Origin: Ruminococcus hominis
GTDB lineage: Bacteria > Bacillota > Clostridia > Lachnospirales > Lachnospiraceae
Length of the DNA stretch: 64,000 bases
Assembly (NCBI RefSeq): GCF_014287355.1
Contig: NZ_JACOPE010000001.1
Span: forward strand, 1,922,001 to 1,986,000
Direction of reading: 5' to 3'
The notes below the pieces were generated by a model that ran no database searches, was not told the DNA's origin, and worked only from the letters and a program-made list of their open reading frames with translations. Made by a program: the position numbers and the translations under genes. Positions 44,526 through 54,562 of this stretch are shown here, piece by piece; position 1 is the stretch's first letter; each line of letters starts with the position of its first letter.

Positions 44526-44729
44526 TTACTTTTTATTTTCGTTCTTTTGCTTTTCTTCCCTTCTTCGCTTCGTGATCAAGCCACCAATTCTGCCTGTTTC
44601 TTTAGATGATAATGATTTCCATCCTGATTCCATTACTTTGTCTAGAAGGCCTAATTCTTCAGCAATTTCGTATTTCAGTTTTTCATCTTCTTCTAAGCAT
44701 TTTAGATCTATCGTTTCTTTTTTCATCAT
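44526..44729 (-). CDS. alpha/beta-type small acid-soluble spore protein
   Basis: About 67 residues: LKYEIAEELGLLDKVMESGW and SSKETGRIGGLITKRRRE match the conserved SASP blocks (E-I-A-x-E-L-G and G-x-x-G-G-x-I-x-K-R). These proteins coat spore DNA and protect it from UV and heat. ATG 44729 follows AAAGGGG; the longer frame from 44771 is rejected. It supports a spore-forming lifestyle. Normally expressed in the forespore under sigma-G; no site assigned. Confidence 0.8.
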   Translation of the reverse strand: MMKKETIDLKCLEEDEKLKYEIAEELGLLDKVMESGWKSLSSKETGRIGGLITKRRREEKQKNENKK

Positions 44730-44817
44730 GGATACCCCTTTCTTTTTTTCAGAGTATACCCATAAATGCAAAAAGACATTCTACATGAATGCCTTTTCTC
44801 ATGATTCTATATTCTTT

Positions 44818-45012
44818 CTAGAAAGCAGACGGCTCATCTGGAATGATCACAGCTGCAATAAAATACGCTAATACACCTGTTCCGAAACTGCATGCAGCCA
44901 GAAGCACCATTCCTAATCGAACCAATGTTGGGTCGATATTAAAGTATTCTCCTACACCTCCACATACACCACATAACATTCTGCTTTCTTTTGATCGATA
45001 TAATTTTTTCAT
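44818..45012 (-). CDS. PspC-domain membrane protein
   Basis: A 64-residue PspC domain: KKLYRSKESRMLCGVCGGVGEYFNIDPTLVRLG followed by one membrane segment (MVLLAACSFGTGVLAYFIAA). PspC-like proteins relay or buffer membrane stress. Last gene of the padR-DUF1700-DUF4097-pspC set, 42 bases after DUF4097, with AGGAG upstream. Confidence 0.88.
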   Translation of the reverse strand: MKKLYRSKESRMLCGVCGGVGEYFNIDPTLVRLGMVLLAACSFGTGVLAYFIAAVIIPDEPSAF

Positions 45013-45054
45013 GATATGTTCTCCTCTTCATATTATATTTGTATAAATCACTTG

Positions 45055-45879
45055 CTACTTTTGAAATTTCACCTGAACCTGACCGATTCCACATTCTATA
45101 TATAATTCTTTTTTTGCTCCATCACGAGAAATCTCTGTACCTGAACCAATCCCACCACATGACCTGCCTCCTACAGTAACTTCTCCCAGAGAGCTTTCCA
45201 CTTGGTACTTATATTCGTCCTCTCTTCCTTTTGCCTGATAAATGATACTTCCGACTCCACATTCAACTTCTGTTGATTCTGCTTCGCCTGCAATCTGCAT
45301 TTCTCCTGCTCCACACTGAAATTCTGCACAATTTGAAACAAATTGTTCTATCTTTGCCTGACCGGCTCCTACTTCTACCTTTAATTCTTCAACTTGTATC
45401 TGACTGATATATAAGCTTCCAGCTCCCACCGAAATATCTGCTTCTTGTAATGAACGAGATGGAACTTTTATTCTTATCGTTGCCTTTGTATTATCTGACA
45501 ATAATTTCTTAATTCTTTTTGAATCTCCCAATTCTATCTCTAATGAAGACTCGTCTGTCGTATAAGAGATTTCATTTAAAACATTGTCCGGAATATCAAC
45601 CGTTTCTACTGTCAAATATCTGCCATCATACTCTTCGAGCTGTACATTCACCTGCGATACATCTACGTCCAGCTCTTTTATTCCATAAAATGTCTGCTGT
45701 TCTTCTCCTTTTATTTCCAAGTCATTTTCCGCTTCAAAGGTTATATAATCAAAATCCCTATCTTTTACAATACTTCTAAAAAATGAACCGCCTAATATCA
45801 CACCGACAATACAACAAATCACTCCGATTGCAGCAAGGCTGCCACAAATCGCCCAGAATATCTTCCATTGCTTTTTCAT
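45055..45879 (-). CDS. DUF4097 family membrane-anchored beta-helix protein
   Basis: A 274-residue protein with one N-terminal membrane segment (IFWAICGSLAAIGVICCIVG) and a C-terminal DUF4097 (adhesin-like) beta-helix built of repeats such as ISVGAGSLYISQIQVEELKV, EVGAGQAKIEQF, CGAGEMQIAGEA, ECGVGSIIYQ and ECGIGQVQVKF. It starts within the DUF1700 stop (4-bp overlap). DUF4097 and DUF1700 proteins co-occur in envelope-stress operons in Firmicutes; molecular function not established. Confidence 0.85.
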   Translation of the reverse strand: MKKQWKIFWAICGSLAAIGVICCIVGVILGGSFFRSIVKDRDFDYITFEAENDLEIKGEEQQTFYGIKELDVDVSQVNVQLEEYDGRYLTVETVDIPDNVLNEISYTTDESSLEIELGDSKRIKKLLSDNTKATIRIKVPSRSLQEADISVGAGSLYISQIQVEELKVEVGAGQAKIEQFVSNCAEFQCGAGEMQIAGEAESTEVECGVGSIIYQAKGREDEYKYQVESSLGEVTVGGRSCGGIGSGTEISRDGAKKELYIECGIGQVQVKFQK

Positions 45880-46637
45880 ACATTACCCACCGCCTTTCCT
45901 CGATAAAATGGCCATCTGCAAATATTAACAAAAATTCGAAATATTGCTGGATACATAACCATACACAATCTTACAGTTGCAACCGTTGCCACCAGACCAA
46001 GTGCCAACATAATCAATCCGACACCAACCATTATCATCGCCGATGGGAATCCAACTGCTGCCACGATTCCAAGTACAGCTACTGCGATTCCGGCTATTCC
46101 AATCCCCACTGATGCGACCACCAGACCTGCAAAGACTGCAAATGCCGCTATCACAAGTCCCAATACAGCAGCTACAATTCCTATTCCAACCGGAACCACA
46201 ACCGGTGCACCAACCAGGATAATTGCAATGATCAAGATGATTTTTAATGTCTTGCTCGTCCATGGTTTCTGCCCTTGTCCCATGTTATTATAAGAACTAT
46301 GATAATCCTGCTCTCCAAAAGCTTCATTATATGAATAGGTGTCCCCTTCTTTTGTCCGCGGGCTTCTTGCGGCAGGTGTTGCTTTTTCCTCAAATCGTTC
46401 ATCCTGAAATCCAGATTCTGTAAATTCACCATTCTGTTCACTTCCTGGTTCCAGATTCAGACATATAGTTGAGGCAACCTTCTGCGGAGTACCTAGTTCC
46501 TCTATTACCTGCTGCTCATTCTCAGCTCCTGCATCATCAAAATAATCTTCATAATATTGCAGTGCTTCTACTCTTTCTTCTTCTGATATTCCTATGAGCA
46601 GTTGGCTTAATTCTTCCATAAATTGTTTGCGGTTCAT
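45876..46637 (-). CDS. DUF1700 (HAAS-type) membrane protein
   Basis: A 253-residue protein: N-terminal DUF1700 domain (MNRKQFMEELSQLLIGISEEERVEALQYYEDYFDDAG), a polar linker, then four hydrophobic Gly/Ala-rich segments (residues about 130-230). DUF1700 proteins often act as partners of PadR-type repressors. Overlaps padR and DUF4097 genes by 4 bp each, so all three are translationally coupled. Confidence 0.88.
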   Translation of the reverse strand: MNRKQFMEELSQLLIGISEEERVEALQYYEDYFDDAGAENEQQVIEELGTPQKVASTICLNLEPGSEQNGEFTESGFQDERFEEKATPAARSPRTKEGDTYSYNEAFGEQDYHSSYNNMGQGQKPWTSKTLKIILIIAIILVGAPVVVPVGIGIVAAVLGLVIAAFAVFAGLVVASVGIGIAGIAVAVLGIVAAVGFPSAMIMVGVGLIMLALGLVATVATVRLCMVMYPAIFRIFVNICRWPFYRGKAVGNV

Positions 46638-46957
46638 ACTCCCACACCCCCTTCAAATATATCCTGTATCTTGCTAGAATAGTTCTTCCATTCAATTTTA
46701 TATAAATTAAGCTGTGCCATTCCCTTTTCCGTTACTTTATAATAACGTCGGTTTCTTCCGTCATAACTCTTATCGTATACTTCCAGACATTCATCTTTCT
46801 GCAGTCTCCTGAGCACCGGATATAAAGTAGATTCCGATACATCAATTGCTTTACGTACATCCTGTGTAATCTTATAACCATAAGTACCCTCAGTTTCTCT
46901 TGACACAACAGCAAGAACAATCGCGTCCAATAAGGCAGCACCTGTGTTAAATACCAT
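46634..46957 (-). CDS. PadR-family transcriptional regulator
   Basis: A 107-residue PadR winged helix: LLDAIVLAVVSRETEGTYGYKITQDV, SESTLYPVLRRLQKDECLEVYD, and RNRRYYKVTEKGMAQL, plus a short C-terminal helix. First gene of its operon; a perfect 23-bp palindrome overlaps its promoter, so autorepression is likely. Inducer unknown; homologues respond to envelope-active drugs. Confidence 0.92.
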   Translation of the reverse strand: MVFNTGAALLDAIVLAVVSRETEGTYGYKITQDVRKAIDVSESTLYPVLRRLQKDECLEVYDKSYDGRNRRYYKVTEKGMAQLNLYKIEWKNYSSKIQDIFEGGVGV

Positions 46958-47012
46958 TCCATCACCTCATTTATGTATCATATTATTCTATTTGTAATAT
47001 TATTTCTTTTCC

Positions 47013-47044
47013 AATATTATATGTCATATAATATTGTTTGTCAA
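47013..47044 (-). promoter_or_regulatory. padR operon promoter and operator
   Basis: On the minus strand TTGACA (47044-47039), 17 bp, TATAAT (47021-47016). AATATTATATG-t-CATATAATATT (47013-47035) is a perfect 11-bp-arm palindrome covering the -10 and spacer, the expected site for PadR binding. Confidence 0.75.
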
Positions 47045-47076
47045 CTAGGTTTGTTAATAAGAAAACTCTTCCTATT

Positions 47077-47232
47077 CAAGAATGCCTCTGCATTCTTGCT
47101 GCGAGATGCGCAGAAGAAGTATGTCATGCAATCCTGCCGGAGGCTATATCAGATGAGGGATTGACTCCCACCACTGATACTGATTTGTTACTCGCCACCT
47201 ACAGAGGTGGGAGTCATCTCACATCTGATATA
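47077..47232 (-). ncRNA. structured element, copy 1 (candidate RNA or IS-end remnant)
   Basis: Read on the minus strand: hairpin H1 has outer stem TATATCAGATG/CATCTGATATA (47232-47222 with 47155-47145) and inner stem GACTCCCACC/GGTGGGAGTC (47215-47206 with 47172-47163). Then come a GCCTCCGGCAGGAT linker, hairpin CTGCG-CATCT-CGCAG (47113-47099) and hairpin CAAGAATGC/GCATTCTTG (47098-47077). The same order recurs at 63338-63518 with different stem sequences but kept pairing. The loop holds AGGTGGCGAGTAACAA. It lies just after the htpG terminator. No transposase is adjacent. Confidence 0.55.
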
Positions 47233-47236
47233 TAAA

Positions 47237-47284
47237 AAGAGAGCAACCTCCACCAAGAATATTCTTAACAGAAATTGCTCTCTT
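47237..47284 (-). terminator. terminator of htpG
   Basis: AAGAGAGCAA (47237-47246) and TTGCTCTCTT (47275-47284) pair perfectly over a 28-nt loop, 31 bases after the htpG stop. Confidence 0.65.
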
Positions 47285-47314
47285 CTATATACAGGATGTC
47301 CCTGTCACTTCATT

Positions 47315-49357
47315 TTATTTTGTCAAAAGCATCATAATCTCATTGCTTCTCTGTACAAATGCTGTCATCTCTTCCGGATTTAATGGCTTATGAGCCAGCA
47401 TTGCCAGGTCATAGAGCTGTTTACAAATAATTGATACATTTTTGCTTCTCTTATGCTCTACAACAAATTTAACCAATGGATGATTTGCATTTAAAATCAG
47501 TGTTGCCTGTGTTCCAAACATACTTGGATCCATGCCACTCATTCCATACATCTTCATCATCTCTGCCATACGTCTGGATTCTTCTGACAGTACAGCCATC
47601 GATGCCACATTATCATCTTTGAGTTTTTCTACTTTAACATCCAGCTTATCATTTCCAAGCTCTTTACGGAAAATCTCTACGATACTGTCCGATGTCTTCT
47701 GGAATTCTTCTTTCTCATCTTCAGATACTTCATCTTTCAAAGACTCATGTACATCGGCATCAATTCTCATAAATTTCACATCTTCATGTTTCTGCTCCAG
47801 ATAAGTAATGAATGCAGAATCAATATTATGTGTCAGCAGAATCGCATCCTGTCCCTGTTCTTTAAACATGTTGATATACTGGCTCTGCTGTTGTTCGTCT
47901 GTTACATAATAAACAGTAGTTTTTTCTTTTTCAGCCTGTTCAGAATTCTCTGCTGCGTCAGTTCCTTCTGTTGTCTCAGTCTTTGTCTCTTCAGTTTCAG
48001 CATCTTCTTTTTTATTTGCCTTAATGCAATCTTCCAAAGTCAGATATTTGTGTTCCAAGTCTTTGTAAAGAATGGAATCTTTTACTTTACTACCGAATTT
48101 TTCATCTTTTAAGCATCCAAACTTGATGAATGGGCTGATATCATCCCAGTATTTCTCATAATTTTCTCTGTCAGTCTTGAACATTCCGTTCAGCTTATCT
48201 GCAACCTTCTTAGAAATGTAATCTGCGACTTTATTTACAAATCCGTCATTCTGCAGTGCACTACGCGATACGTTCAATGGTAAATCAGGACAATCAATCA
48301 CACCCTTCAATACCATTAAGAATTCAGGAATCACTTCTTTAATATTGTCTGCGATAAAGACCTGATTGTTATACAATTTGATCTTTCCTTCAATTGAGTC
48401 ATACTCTGTATTAATCTTAGGGAAATACAAAATTCCTTTTAAGTTAAATGGATAATCCATATTCAAATGAATCCAGAATAATGGTTCTTTGTAATCCATA
48501 AATACTTTTCTATAGAAATCAATGTAATCTTCTTTTGTACATTCGCTTGGATTCTTTGTCCACAATGGGTGAATATCACTGATTGAAACAGGACGTTTTA
48601 CAATTTTTGCTTTCTGTTTTGCTTCGCCCTCTTCCCCTTCTTTCGGCTCTTCTGTGATATGCTCAACTACTTCATCTGTGTCCAGAACATCCGCCTCATC
48701 GATTGTCTCGTACTCCGGTTCTGCATTCGCTTTGCTTAAAAAAATTTCTACCGGCATAAATGAACAGTATTTCTCCAACACTTCTCTTACACGATATTCA
48801 TTCGCAAATTCAAGACAATCTTCATTCAAAAACAGTGTGATCTCTGTTCCGACTTCCTGCTTATTTCCATCCTGCATCTCGTACTCTGTACCGCCTTCGC
48901 TTACCCAGTGTACAGCAGTTGCATCATTCTGATAAGAAAGTGTATCGATATGTACCTCATCTGCAACCATGAATGCTGAATAGAATCCCAGACCAAAATG
49001 TCCGATCATCTCATCTTCTGTTGTTTTATCCTTATATTTCTCAAGGAATTGTGTAGCACCAGAAAATGCAATCTGTGTAATATATTTTTCAACTTCCTCA
49101 GCTGTCATACCAAGACCATTGTCAATAAATTTTAATGTTTTCTCTTCTGGATTTACAATCACTTGAATTTTTGCTTTATAATTATCTGGAAGTTCATATT
49201 CTCCCATCATATCAAGCTTTTTCAATTTTGTGATTGCATCGCATCCGTTCGACACAAGCTCACGCACAAAGATATCGTGATCTGAATATACCCATTTCTT
49301 TATAATCGGGAAAATATTTTCGCTGTCAATTGATAAACTACCTTTCTTCATTGTCAT
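47315..49357 (-). CDS. htpG: molecular chaperone HtpG (Hsp90)
   Basis: About 680 residues: N-terminal GHKL ATPase (SDHDIFVRELVSNGCDAITKL, FIDNGLGMTAEEV, MIGHFGLGFYSAFMV), middle domain (DYPFNLKGILYFPK, NVSRSALQNDGFV) and C-terminal dimer domain. A Glu/Thr-rich insertion (EETKTETTEGTDAAENSEQA, near 490) is unusual. ATG 49357 follows AGGAG; a second ATG two codons later is possible. A CIRCE box upstream indicates HrcA control, in contrast with B. subtilis where htpG is outside the HrcA regulon. Confidence 0.96.
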   Translation of the reverse strand: MTMKKGSLSIDSENIFPIIKKWVYSDHDIFVRELVSNGCDAITKLKKLDMMGEYELPDNYKAKIQVIVNPEEKTLKFIDNGLGMTAEEVEKYITQIAFSGATQFLEKYKDKTTEDEMIGHFGLGFYSAFMVADEVHIDTLSYQNDATAVHWVSEGGTEYEMQDGNKQEVGTEITLFLNEDCLEFANEYRVREVLEKYCSFMPVEIFLSKANAEPEYETIDEADVLDTDEVVEHITEEPKEGEEGEAKQKAKIVKRPVSISDIHPLWTKNPSECTKEDYIDFYRKVFMDYKEPLFWIHLNMDYPFNLKGILYFPKINTEYDSIEGKIKLYNNQVFIADNIKEVIPEFLMVLKGVIDCPDLPLNVSRSALQNDGFVNKVADYISKKVADKLNGMFKTDRENYEKYWDDISPFIKFGCLKDEKFGSKVKDSILYKDLEHKYLTLEDCIKANKKEDAETEETKTETTEGTDAAENSEQAEKEKTTVYYVTDEQQQSQYINMFKEQGQDAILLTHNIDSAFITYLEQKHEDVKFMRIDADVHESLKDEVSEDEKEEFQKTSDSIVEIFRKELGNDKLDVKVEKLKDDNVASMAVLSEESRRMAEMMKMYGMSGMDPSMFGTQATLILNANHPLVKFVVEHKRSKNVSIICKQLYDLAMLAHKPLNPEEMTAFVQRSNEIMMLLTK

Positions 49358-49465
49358 AGTAAACACTCCTCTTTTATAAATCATTTTACTGTTAATCTGA
49401 AGTTAATTGGATGATACCATCTGCAATTCTTCTGTAAGCAGTATCATTTTTACCATCTAAAGAGT

Positions 49466-49528
49466 ATTCTAATACGAGAATGACCAAAAGTCAACAACTT
49501 TTTAGCACTCAATTCAAACGAGTGCTAA
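49466..49528 (-). promoter_or_regulatory. htpG control region with CIRCE element
   Basis: TTAGCACTC-N9-GAGTGCTAA at 49502-49528 is a perfect CIRCE (HrcA operator). On the minus strand TTGACT (49494-49489), 17 bp, TAGAAT (49471-49466) forms a promoter just downstream of it, so HrcA would bind immediately upstream of the -35. Confidence 0.9.
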
Positions 49529-49559
49529 CATTTTCTATATTCAATTAATTCACACTATA

Positions 49560-50504
49560 TTAACGGAACATATCCAGATTCGGTTTCTGGGAATCATCTG
49601 ATTTATCAGACGGTTGTTCCGGTTTAAGACCTGTATCCATTCTCTGGATCATTGTGAACATCACTGCTGCCACAAATGTACATATAACAACGGTAACGCC
49701 AAGTATCTCCGGGCTTTTTGCAAAACCATTAAAGATTCCCGTGTTCGTTCCTATTACTGCCGTCAAATTGGCAATCATATGTGTAAACACCGGTGCTTTA
49801 AATGAACCATATTTATCATAAACATACGCTAAAACCAATCCCAACACAAGTGCATTTACCATCTGTATTGCATTGCTGTGCATAAACGAGAACAAAATGG
49901 CGGAAAACATTGCCGCCCTCAAAAATGGAGTTTTTGTCCGCATTCTTTTATAAATAATCCCACGGAATAACAATTCCTCCATAATTGGCACCAGAATACT
50001 CAATCCGACAATCTGAAGCCAAAATTTCGAATTATAAAATATTGCCGACGTATTTTGAAAACTACTATTTCCTGACACTAATTGCACCATATAAGATAAA
50101 CAACTCACGCCAATATTATATGCAACTGCAAACACTAACAAAAATATATATTTAGACCAGGTTGCTTTCTCTGGCATCTGTGCATTTTCTTCTTTTTCTC
50201 GTTTACGATCTTTAAAATAGAAAACAGAGCAGGCAAAAATGGAACAGATTGCTTTTACACACTGTATCTCAAGTGCATATTTTAATTCTAACTTCATGGC
50301 AAGTAATGAACACTGTTGCATTGCCATTGTCATAGCATCTGCACTCCCTGTATCAATTCCACTTATCACCTTCGCAAATTCATCTACATTTCCTATTACC
50401 AGTACACACGCTGTCCCGATACTAACACAGATTCCTACAATCCAGTAAACAAACAGTGGGCCAAATACGTACCAAAACGGATTTTTTATCGGCTTATTAT
50501 TCAT
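49560..50504 (-). CDS. CPBP-family intramembrane metalloprotease
   Basis: A 314-residue polytopic protein, about eight membrane segments, with the CPBP motifs EELLFRGIIYKRM (EExxxR), FSFMHSNAIQ (FxxxH) and HMIANLTAV. Related to the type II CAAX endopeptidases and to bacteriocin self-immunity proteins; substrate unknown. The C-terminus is a short hydrophilic tail. Overlaps the upstream alanyl-tRNA editing gene by 8 bp. Confidence 0.88.
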   Translation of the reverse strand: MNNKPIKNPFWYVFGPLFVYWIVGICVSIGTACVLVIGNVDEFAKVISGIDTGSADAMTMAMQQCSLLAMKLELKYALEIQCVKAICSIFACSVFYFKDRKREKEENAQMPEKATWSKYIFLLVFAVAYNIGVSCLSYMVQLVSGNSSFQNTSAIFYNSKFWLQIVGLSILVPIMEELLFRGIIYKRMRTKTPFLRAAMFSAILFSFMHSNAIQMVNALVLGLVLAYVYDKYGSFKAPVFTHMIANLTAVIGTNTGIFNGFAKSPEILGVTVVICTFVAAVMFTMIQRMDTGLKPEQPSDKSDDSQKPNLDMFR

Positions 50505-51687
50505 TTCTCAAAGCCTCTCCTTTCTCTTGTATCCACCCTCTCAAGCTCTCTTCATCTCCAAATAGTGAACCTTGCACCATCTCTGGTTTTCCGCCGCCTC
50601 TTCCTCGAAACTGCGAATTCAGTTCTTTTACCAATAATCTCATATCCAATGTTTTGCTTCCAATCACATAGCGATATGACAACATTCCTTCTTCTGATGT
50701 TTCCGGCTGTCTGTTAAACACAGCACAAATATCATGTTGTTTTTCTAATACCTGATTCATTAAAAATCGTGGTCCTTCCCCATCCAGACCTTCTTCGAAT
50801 AAACAGACTATCTTCTGAGTCGGATCTACTTCTTTCACTTTGTACTCCAACAACATTTTTTTCTGTCTGTCCAACTCTTGTTTTAATGCGTTATTTTCTT
50901 CTTTTAAACGTTCCACTGCCTCGGCCGTTTCATTCTCTTTTGCACAGAGACTTGCAGATATCTGCCTTGTTGCTGATAATTTTTTCCTATAATCGCAAAG
51001 TGCCCGAAAACCACAGAGCATCGTAATTCTCACGCCGCCTTTATAACGCTGTGCATTTGTCAGTTTAATCTGTCCGATCTCTCCTGTTGTTTTTACATGT
51101 GGTGCACAACATGCACATACATCATATCCTGGTATCGTCACAATCCTAATCTGACCTTCAATTTCAATTTTACTTCGATAAGCAATATTTTCTAATTCTT
51201 CTTTTGATGGATATGTAACCTGTACTTCCAGATTTTTTACAACTGCTTCATTCGCTTTCCACTCAATTTCCGCCAGTTCCTCTTTTGAAATTTCCCCATC
51301 AAAATCCATCGTACAGGAATCATCTCCCAAATGAAATCCTACATTGTTATATCCAAATCTTGCATGCACAAGCCCGGATATAATATGTTCTCCTGTATGT
51401 TGCTGCATCTTTTCAAAACGTTCCTGCCAGTCAATTTTTCCTTCCACAACATCTCCCGCTTCAAACGGATGCGAAGTATAATGCCACACATCGCCTTGCT
51501 TTTCCTGAACATCATGCACTTCATATTCATTCAAAGTTCCATGGTCAGCATATTGTCCTCCGCCTTCCGGGAAAAATGCCGTGCGATCCAAACGGATTTT
51601 ATAATTTTCTCCATCCTTGCAACACTCTTGTACAATTGCCTGAAACATCTGCATATGACTGTCTTTGTAAAATAATTTTTCCGTCAT
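50497..51687 (-). CDS. alanyl-tRNA editing protein AlaX-type with DHHA1 domain
   Basis: About 396 residues resembling the editing half of AlaRS: zinc-site motifs HTGEHIISG (HxxxH) and CACCAPHV (CxxxH), the RTAFFPEGGGQYADHGTL motif, a coiled coil (AVERLKEENNALKQELDRQK) and a C-terminal DHHA1 domain (GRGGGKPEMVQGSLFGDEE). Hydrolyses mischarged Ser- or Gly-tRNA(Ala). ATG 51687 follows GGAGAAAAG; ATG 51699 is rejected. Confidence 0.88.
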   Translation of the reverse strand: MTEKLFYKDSHMQMFQAIVQECCKDGENYKIRLDRTAFFPEGGGQYADHGTLNEYEVHDVQEKQGDVWHYTSHPFEAGDVVEGKIDWQERFEKMQQHTGEHIISGLVHARFGYNNVGFHLGDDSCTMDFDGEISKEELAEIEWKANEAVVKNLEVQVTYPSKEELENIAYRSKIEIEGQIRIVTIPGYDVCACCAPHVKTTGEIGQIKLTNAQRYKGGVRITMLCGFRALCDYRKKLSATRQISASLCAKENETAEAVERLKEENNALKQELDRQKKMLLEYKVKEVDPTQKIVCLFEEGLDGEGPRFLMNQVLEKQHDICAVFNRQPETSEEGMLSYRYVIGSKTLDMRLLVKELNSQFRGRGGGKPEMVQGSLFGDEESLRGWIQEKGEALRNE

Positions 51688-51705
51688 TCTTTTCTCCATT
51701 TCACA

Positions 51706-51739
51706 ACAGCCCTTCCCATATATAGGAAAGGGCTGTTAT
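51706..51739 (-). terminator. terminator after argS
   Basis: AACAGCCCTT and AAGGGCTGTT arms with CC/GG above a small bulge, T-rich on the minus strand, lie between argS and the AlaX gene. Confidence 0.7.
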
Positions 51740-51785
51740 TTGTTGTTTATAGAATTCGTTTATACAAACATTTTCTTCTTATTGT

Positions 51786-53573
51786 TTACATTCTTTCCGG
51801 TGCTTCAAAGCCTAATAAATCAATACATGTCTCCAGCACATCTTTTGTAAGCTTTAACAATGCGATATAGCCGGCTTTCTTCTGAGCATCTTCTTCTGCC
51901 AAAATCTTTGTCTCATGATAAAATTTATTAAATGCGTTTGCCACATCATAAATATATGCACAAATTTTATGTGGTGCGATTTCTGCATAAACATTGTTAA
52001 TCATTTCATTGAATTTTGCAATCTCAAGCATCAAAGCTTTTTCAGACTCATTTGTTGCTTCCTGAAGTTTCAAATCTTCAATGATACCGCCATCCTGCTG
52101 ATATTTACCAAGAATTGATTTAATACGTACAATCGTATACAAAATGTACGGACCAGTATTTCCCTCAAATGAAGTAAATCTATCCACATCAAACACATAG
52201 TCTTTAGAGGCCTGATTTGAGAGATCGCCATACTTGATTGCAGCAAGTCCTACTGTTTTTGCTGTATTTCTTGCCTCTTCTTCCTCAACAGTACGATTAT
52301 CCATAATCTTCTTATACATCTCTTCATCAATCTCACGGATCAGATTCTCCAGACGCATAACTCCGCCTTCTCTTGTCTTAAATGGTTTTCCGTCTTTTCC
52401 ATTCATTGTACCGAATCCAAGGAATTTCAGCCCCGTTTCCGGACGCACAATACCACATTTTTTAGCACAACGGAATACCTGAACAAAATGTAATTCCTGA
52501 CGCTTATCTACGACATAAATCACTTCATCCGGTTTGTATAATTCTTCACGCTCTACCAATGTTGCGAGATCTGTTGTATCATAAAGAGCTGCTCCGTCTG
52601 ATTTTAAGATCATACATGGTGGAATTTCTTTTTTATCTCCTTCTTCCTGAACATCAACGACCAATGCACCTTCATCTACATGTGCAAACCCTTTTTCTTT
52701 GAGCATCTCTACCATACCCGGAATATATTTCTGTGCGTCTGCCTCACCTTTCCAAAGGTCAAATTCAACATTCAGATTCTTATAATTCTTTTTCAAATCT
52801 GTAACTGATACGTTCATGATATGCTTCCAGATCGCACGATATCCTTTGTGTCCGTTCTGAAGCAGATAAGTAGCCTGTAATGCCTTCTCACGATACTCTT
52901 CGTGTTCTTTTGCATAACCGCTTGCAGTTGGATAAATTTCCTCCAGCTCTCCGATGGTAAATGGTGCCTCTTTTGGATATTCTCCCTCAAAGCTCTCATC
53001 GAAATATGGAAGATCCGGCTGACGTTTCTCCAACTCTGTAATGATCAGACCCATCTGGTATCCCCAATCTCCAAGATGAATATCGCCTGTTACATCATTT
53101 CCTTTAAAACGCATAATACGTTTTACACTCTCTCCGATGATTGCTGAACGCAAATGTCCTACGTGCAATGGTTTTGCTACGTTTGGTCCGCCGTAATCAA
53201 TTAAGATTGTCTTCGGATTAGCTTCTTTTTCCACACCAAGTGTGTCATCTCCTGCCATCTCATTTAAAAATGCTGTCACGAAAGATGATTTTAATTTCAG
53301 GTTGATGAATCCAGGATTCACTGCATCTACCTGAGCAAAACATTCACTGTCCTGTAAATTTGCAACGATATCATTCGCAATCATAATTGGTGCTTTCTTA
53401 TATGTCTTAGCAGCTGCCATTGCTCCGTTGCACTGATACTCACACAGATCCGGACGATTTGATACTGTTACTTTTGCAAACTTCGCATCATATCCCGCTG
53501 CTGTAAATGCCTGTTCCATTTCTTTTGTAATTAATTCAGATAAGGTATTCACTATATTTTCACTCCGTTCCAT
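51786..53573 (-). CDS. argS: arginyl-tRNA synthetase
   Basis: A 595-residue class I synthetase: N-terminal Add1 domain, [20 protein letters not shown] (HIGH motif as HVGH), KMSK-like region degenerate as expected for ArgRS ([15 protein letters not shown]), and a C-terminal anticodon-binding DALR domain ([28 protein letters not shown]). Start ATG 53573; a GTG a few codons later is possible. Divergent from nfo. Upstream shows no T-box-like leader. Confidence 0.96.
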   Translation of the reverse strand: MERSENIVNTLSELITKEMEQAFTAAGYDAKFAKVTVSNRPDLCEYQCNGAMAAAKTYKKAPIMIANDIVANLQDSECFAQVDAVNPGFINLKLKSSFVTAFLNEMAGDDTLGVEKEANPKTILIDYGGPNVAKPLHVGHLRSAIIGESVKRIMRFKGNDVTGDIHLGDWGYQMGLIITELEKRQPDLPYFDESFEGEYPKEAPFTIGELEEIYPTASGYAKEHEEYREKALQATYLLQNGHKGYRAIWKHIMNVSVTDLKKNYKNLNVEFDLWKGEADAQKYIPGMVEMLKEKGFAHVDEGALVVDVQEEGDKKEIPPCMILKSDGAALYDTTDLATLVEREELYKPDEVIYVVDKRQELHFVQVFRCAKKCGIVRPETGLKFLGFGTMNGKDGKPFKTREGGVMRLENLIREIDEEMYKKIMDNRTVEEEEARNTAKTVGLAAIKYGDLSNQASKDYVFDVDRFTSFEGNTGPYILYTIVRIKSILGKYQQDGGIIEDLKLQEATNESEKALMLEIAKFNEMINNVYAEIAPHKICAYIYDVANAFNKFYHETKILAEEDAQKKAGYIALLKLTKDVLETCIDLLGFEAPERM

Positions 53574-53654
53574 TTTATACTACTTCCATTTAGCTATTCT
53601 ATCATTTATAATGAGTTCTATCAAGAAATTTATCAAATCATTTTGGAGGAAATT

Positions 53655-54554
53655 ATGCTAAAAATCGGATCACACGTAGGAATGAAAGGAAAAGAAATGT
53701 TGCTTGGCTCAGCAAAAGAAGCTGTTTCCTACGGCGCCAATACATTTATGTTCTATACAGGAGCCCCACAAAACACTCGCAGAAAAGATATAAGTGAGTT
53801 AAATATTGACGCAGCATGGGAGTACATGGCGTCCCACAATATAGAAGAAATCATTGTTCATGCACCTTATATTATCAATCTGGGGAATGCCGTCAAGCCA
53901 GAAACTTTTGAACTTGCAACAGAATTTCTTACGAAAGAAATTGAACGCACCATTGCCTGCCGAAGTCACACCTTGATTCTGCATCCCGGTTCTCATGTTG
54001 GTGAAGGTGTTGATATCGGAACTGCCCAGATTATAAAAGGCTTAAATGAAGTACTCACACACGACACTGACTGCTATATTGCACTGGAAACAATGGCCGG
54101 AAAAGGCTCTGAGATAGGACGTTCTTTCGAAGAACTTGCTCGTATCTATGACGGTGTTATATGTAATGAAAAACTTCGCGTTTGTTTTGATACCTGCCAT
54201 ATTAGCGATGCCGGTTATGATATTATCCATCACTTTGATGATGTCATCGATAAATTTGATCAAATATTGGGGAAGGAACAGATTGCTGTTTTTCACATCA
54301 ACGACAGCAAAAATATACCTGGAGCTGCAAAGGATCGTCACGCTAATATTGGTTTTGGAGAGATTGGTTTTGATGCGCTGAATTATATTGTGCATCATAA
54401 AGATTTTGAAAATATCCCTAAAATCTTAGAAACTCCATATGTTCCAGATTTAGAAAATGCGAAAAAATCTTATCCGCCATACAAATACGAAATTGAAATG
54501 TTAAGAAACAATACTTTTAATCCGAATCTGCTTGATTTGATTCGAGAAATTTAA
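53655..54554 (+). CDS. nfo: endonuclease IV (AP endonuclease)
   Basis: A 299-residue TIM-barrel zinc nuclease of base-excision repair: [100 protein letters not shown]. All nine zinc ligands appear to be present. ATG 53655 follows GGAGGAAATT; an earlier in-frame ATG at 53643 lacks a site. One of the few plus-strand genes in this half. Confidence 0.95.
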   Translation: MLKIGSHVGMKGKEMLLGSAKEAVSYGANTFMFYTGAPQNTRRKDISELNIDAAWEYMASHNIEEIIVHAPYIINLGNAVKPETFELATEFLTKEIERTIACRSHTLILHPGSHVGEGVDIGTAQIIKGLNEVLTHDTDCYIALETMAGKGSEIGRSFEELARIYDGVICNEKLRVCFDTCHISDAGYDIIHHFDDVIDKFDQILGKEQIAVFHINDSKNIPGAAKDRHANIGFGEIGFDALNYIVHHKDFENIPKILETPYVPDLENAKKSYPPYKYEIEMLRNNTFNPNLLDLIREI

Positions 54555-54562
54555 AGCAAAAA

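Noticed and set aside
46973..47235. Short plus-strand frames over the padR promoter and structured element
   Set aside because: They overlap the promoter palindrome and the hairpins; no plausible start context.
53574..53654. T-box leader for argS
   Set aside because: Only about 80 bases separate argS from nfo and no T-box sequence is visible.
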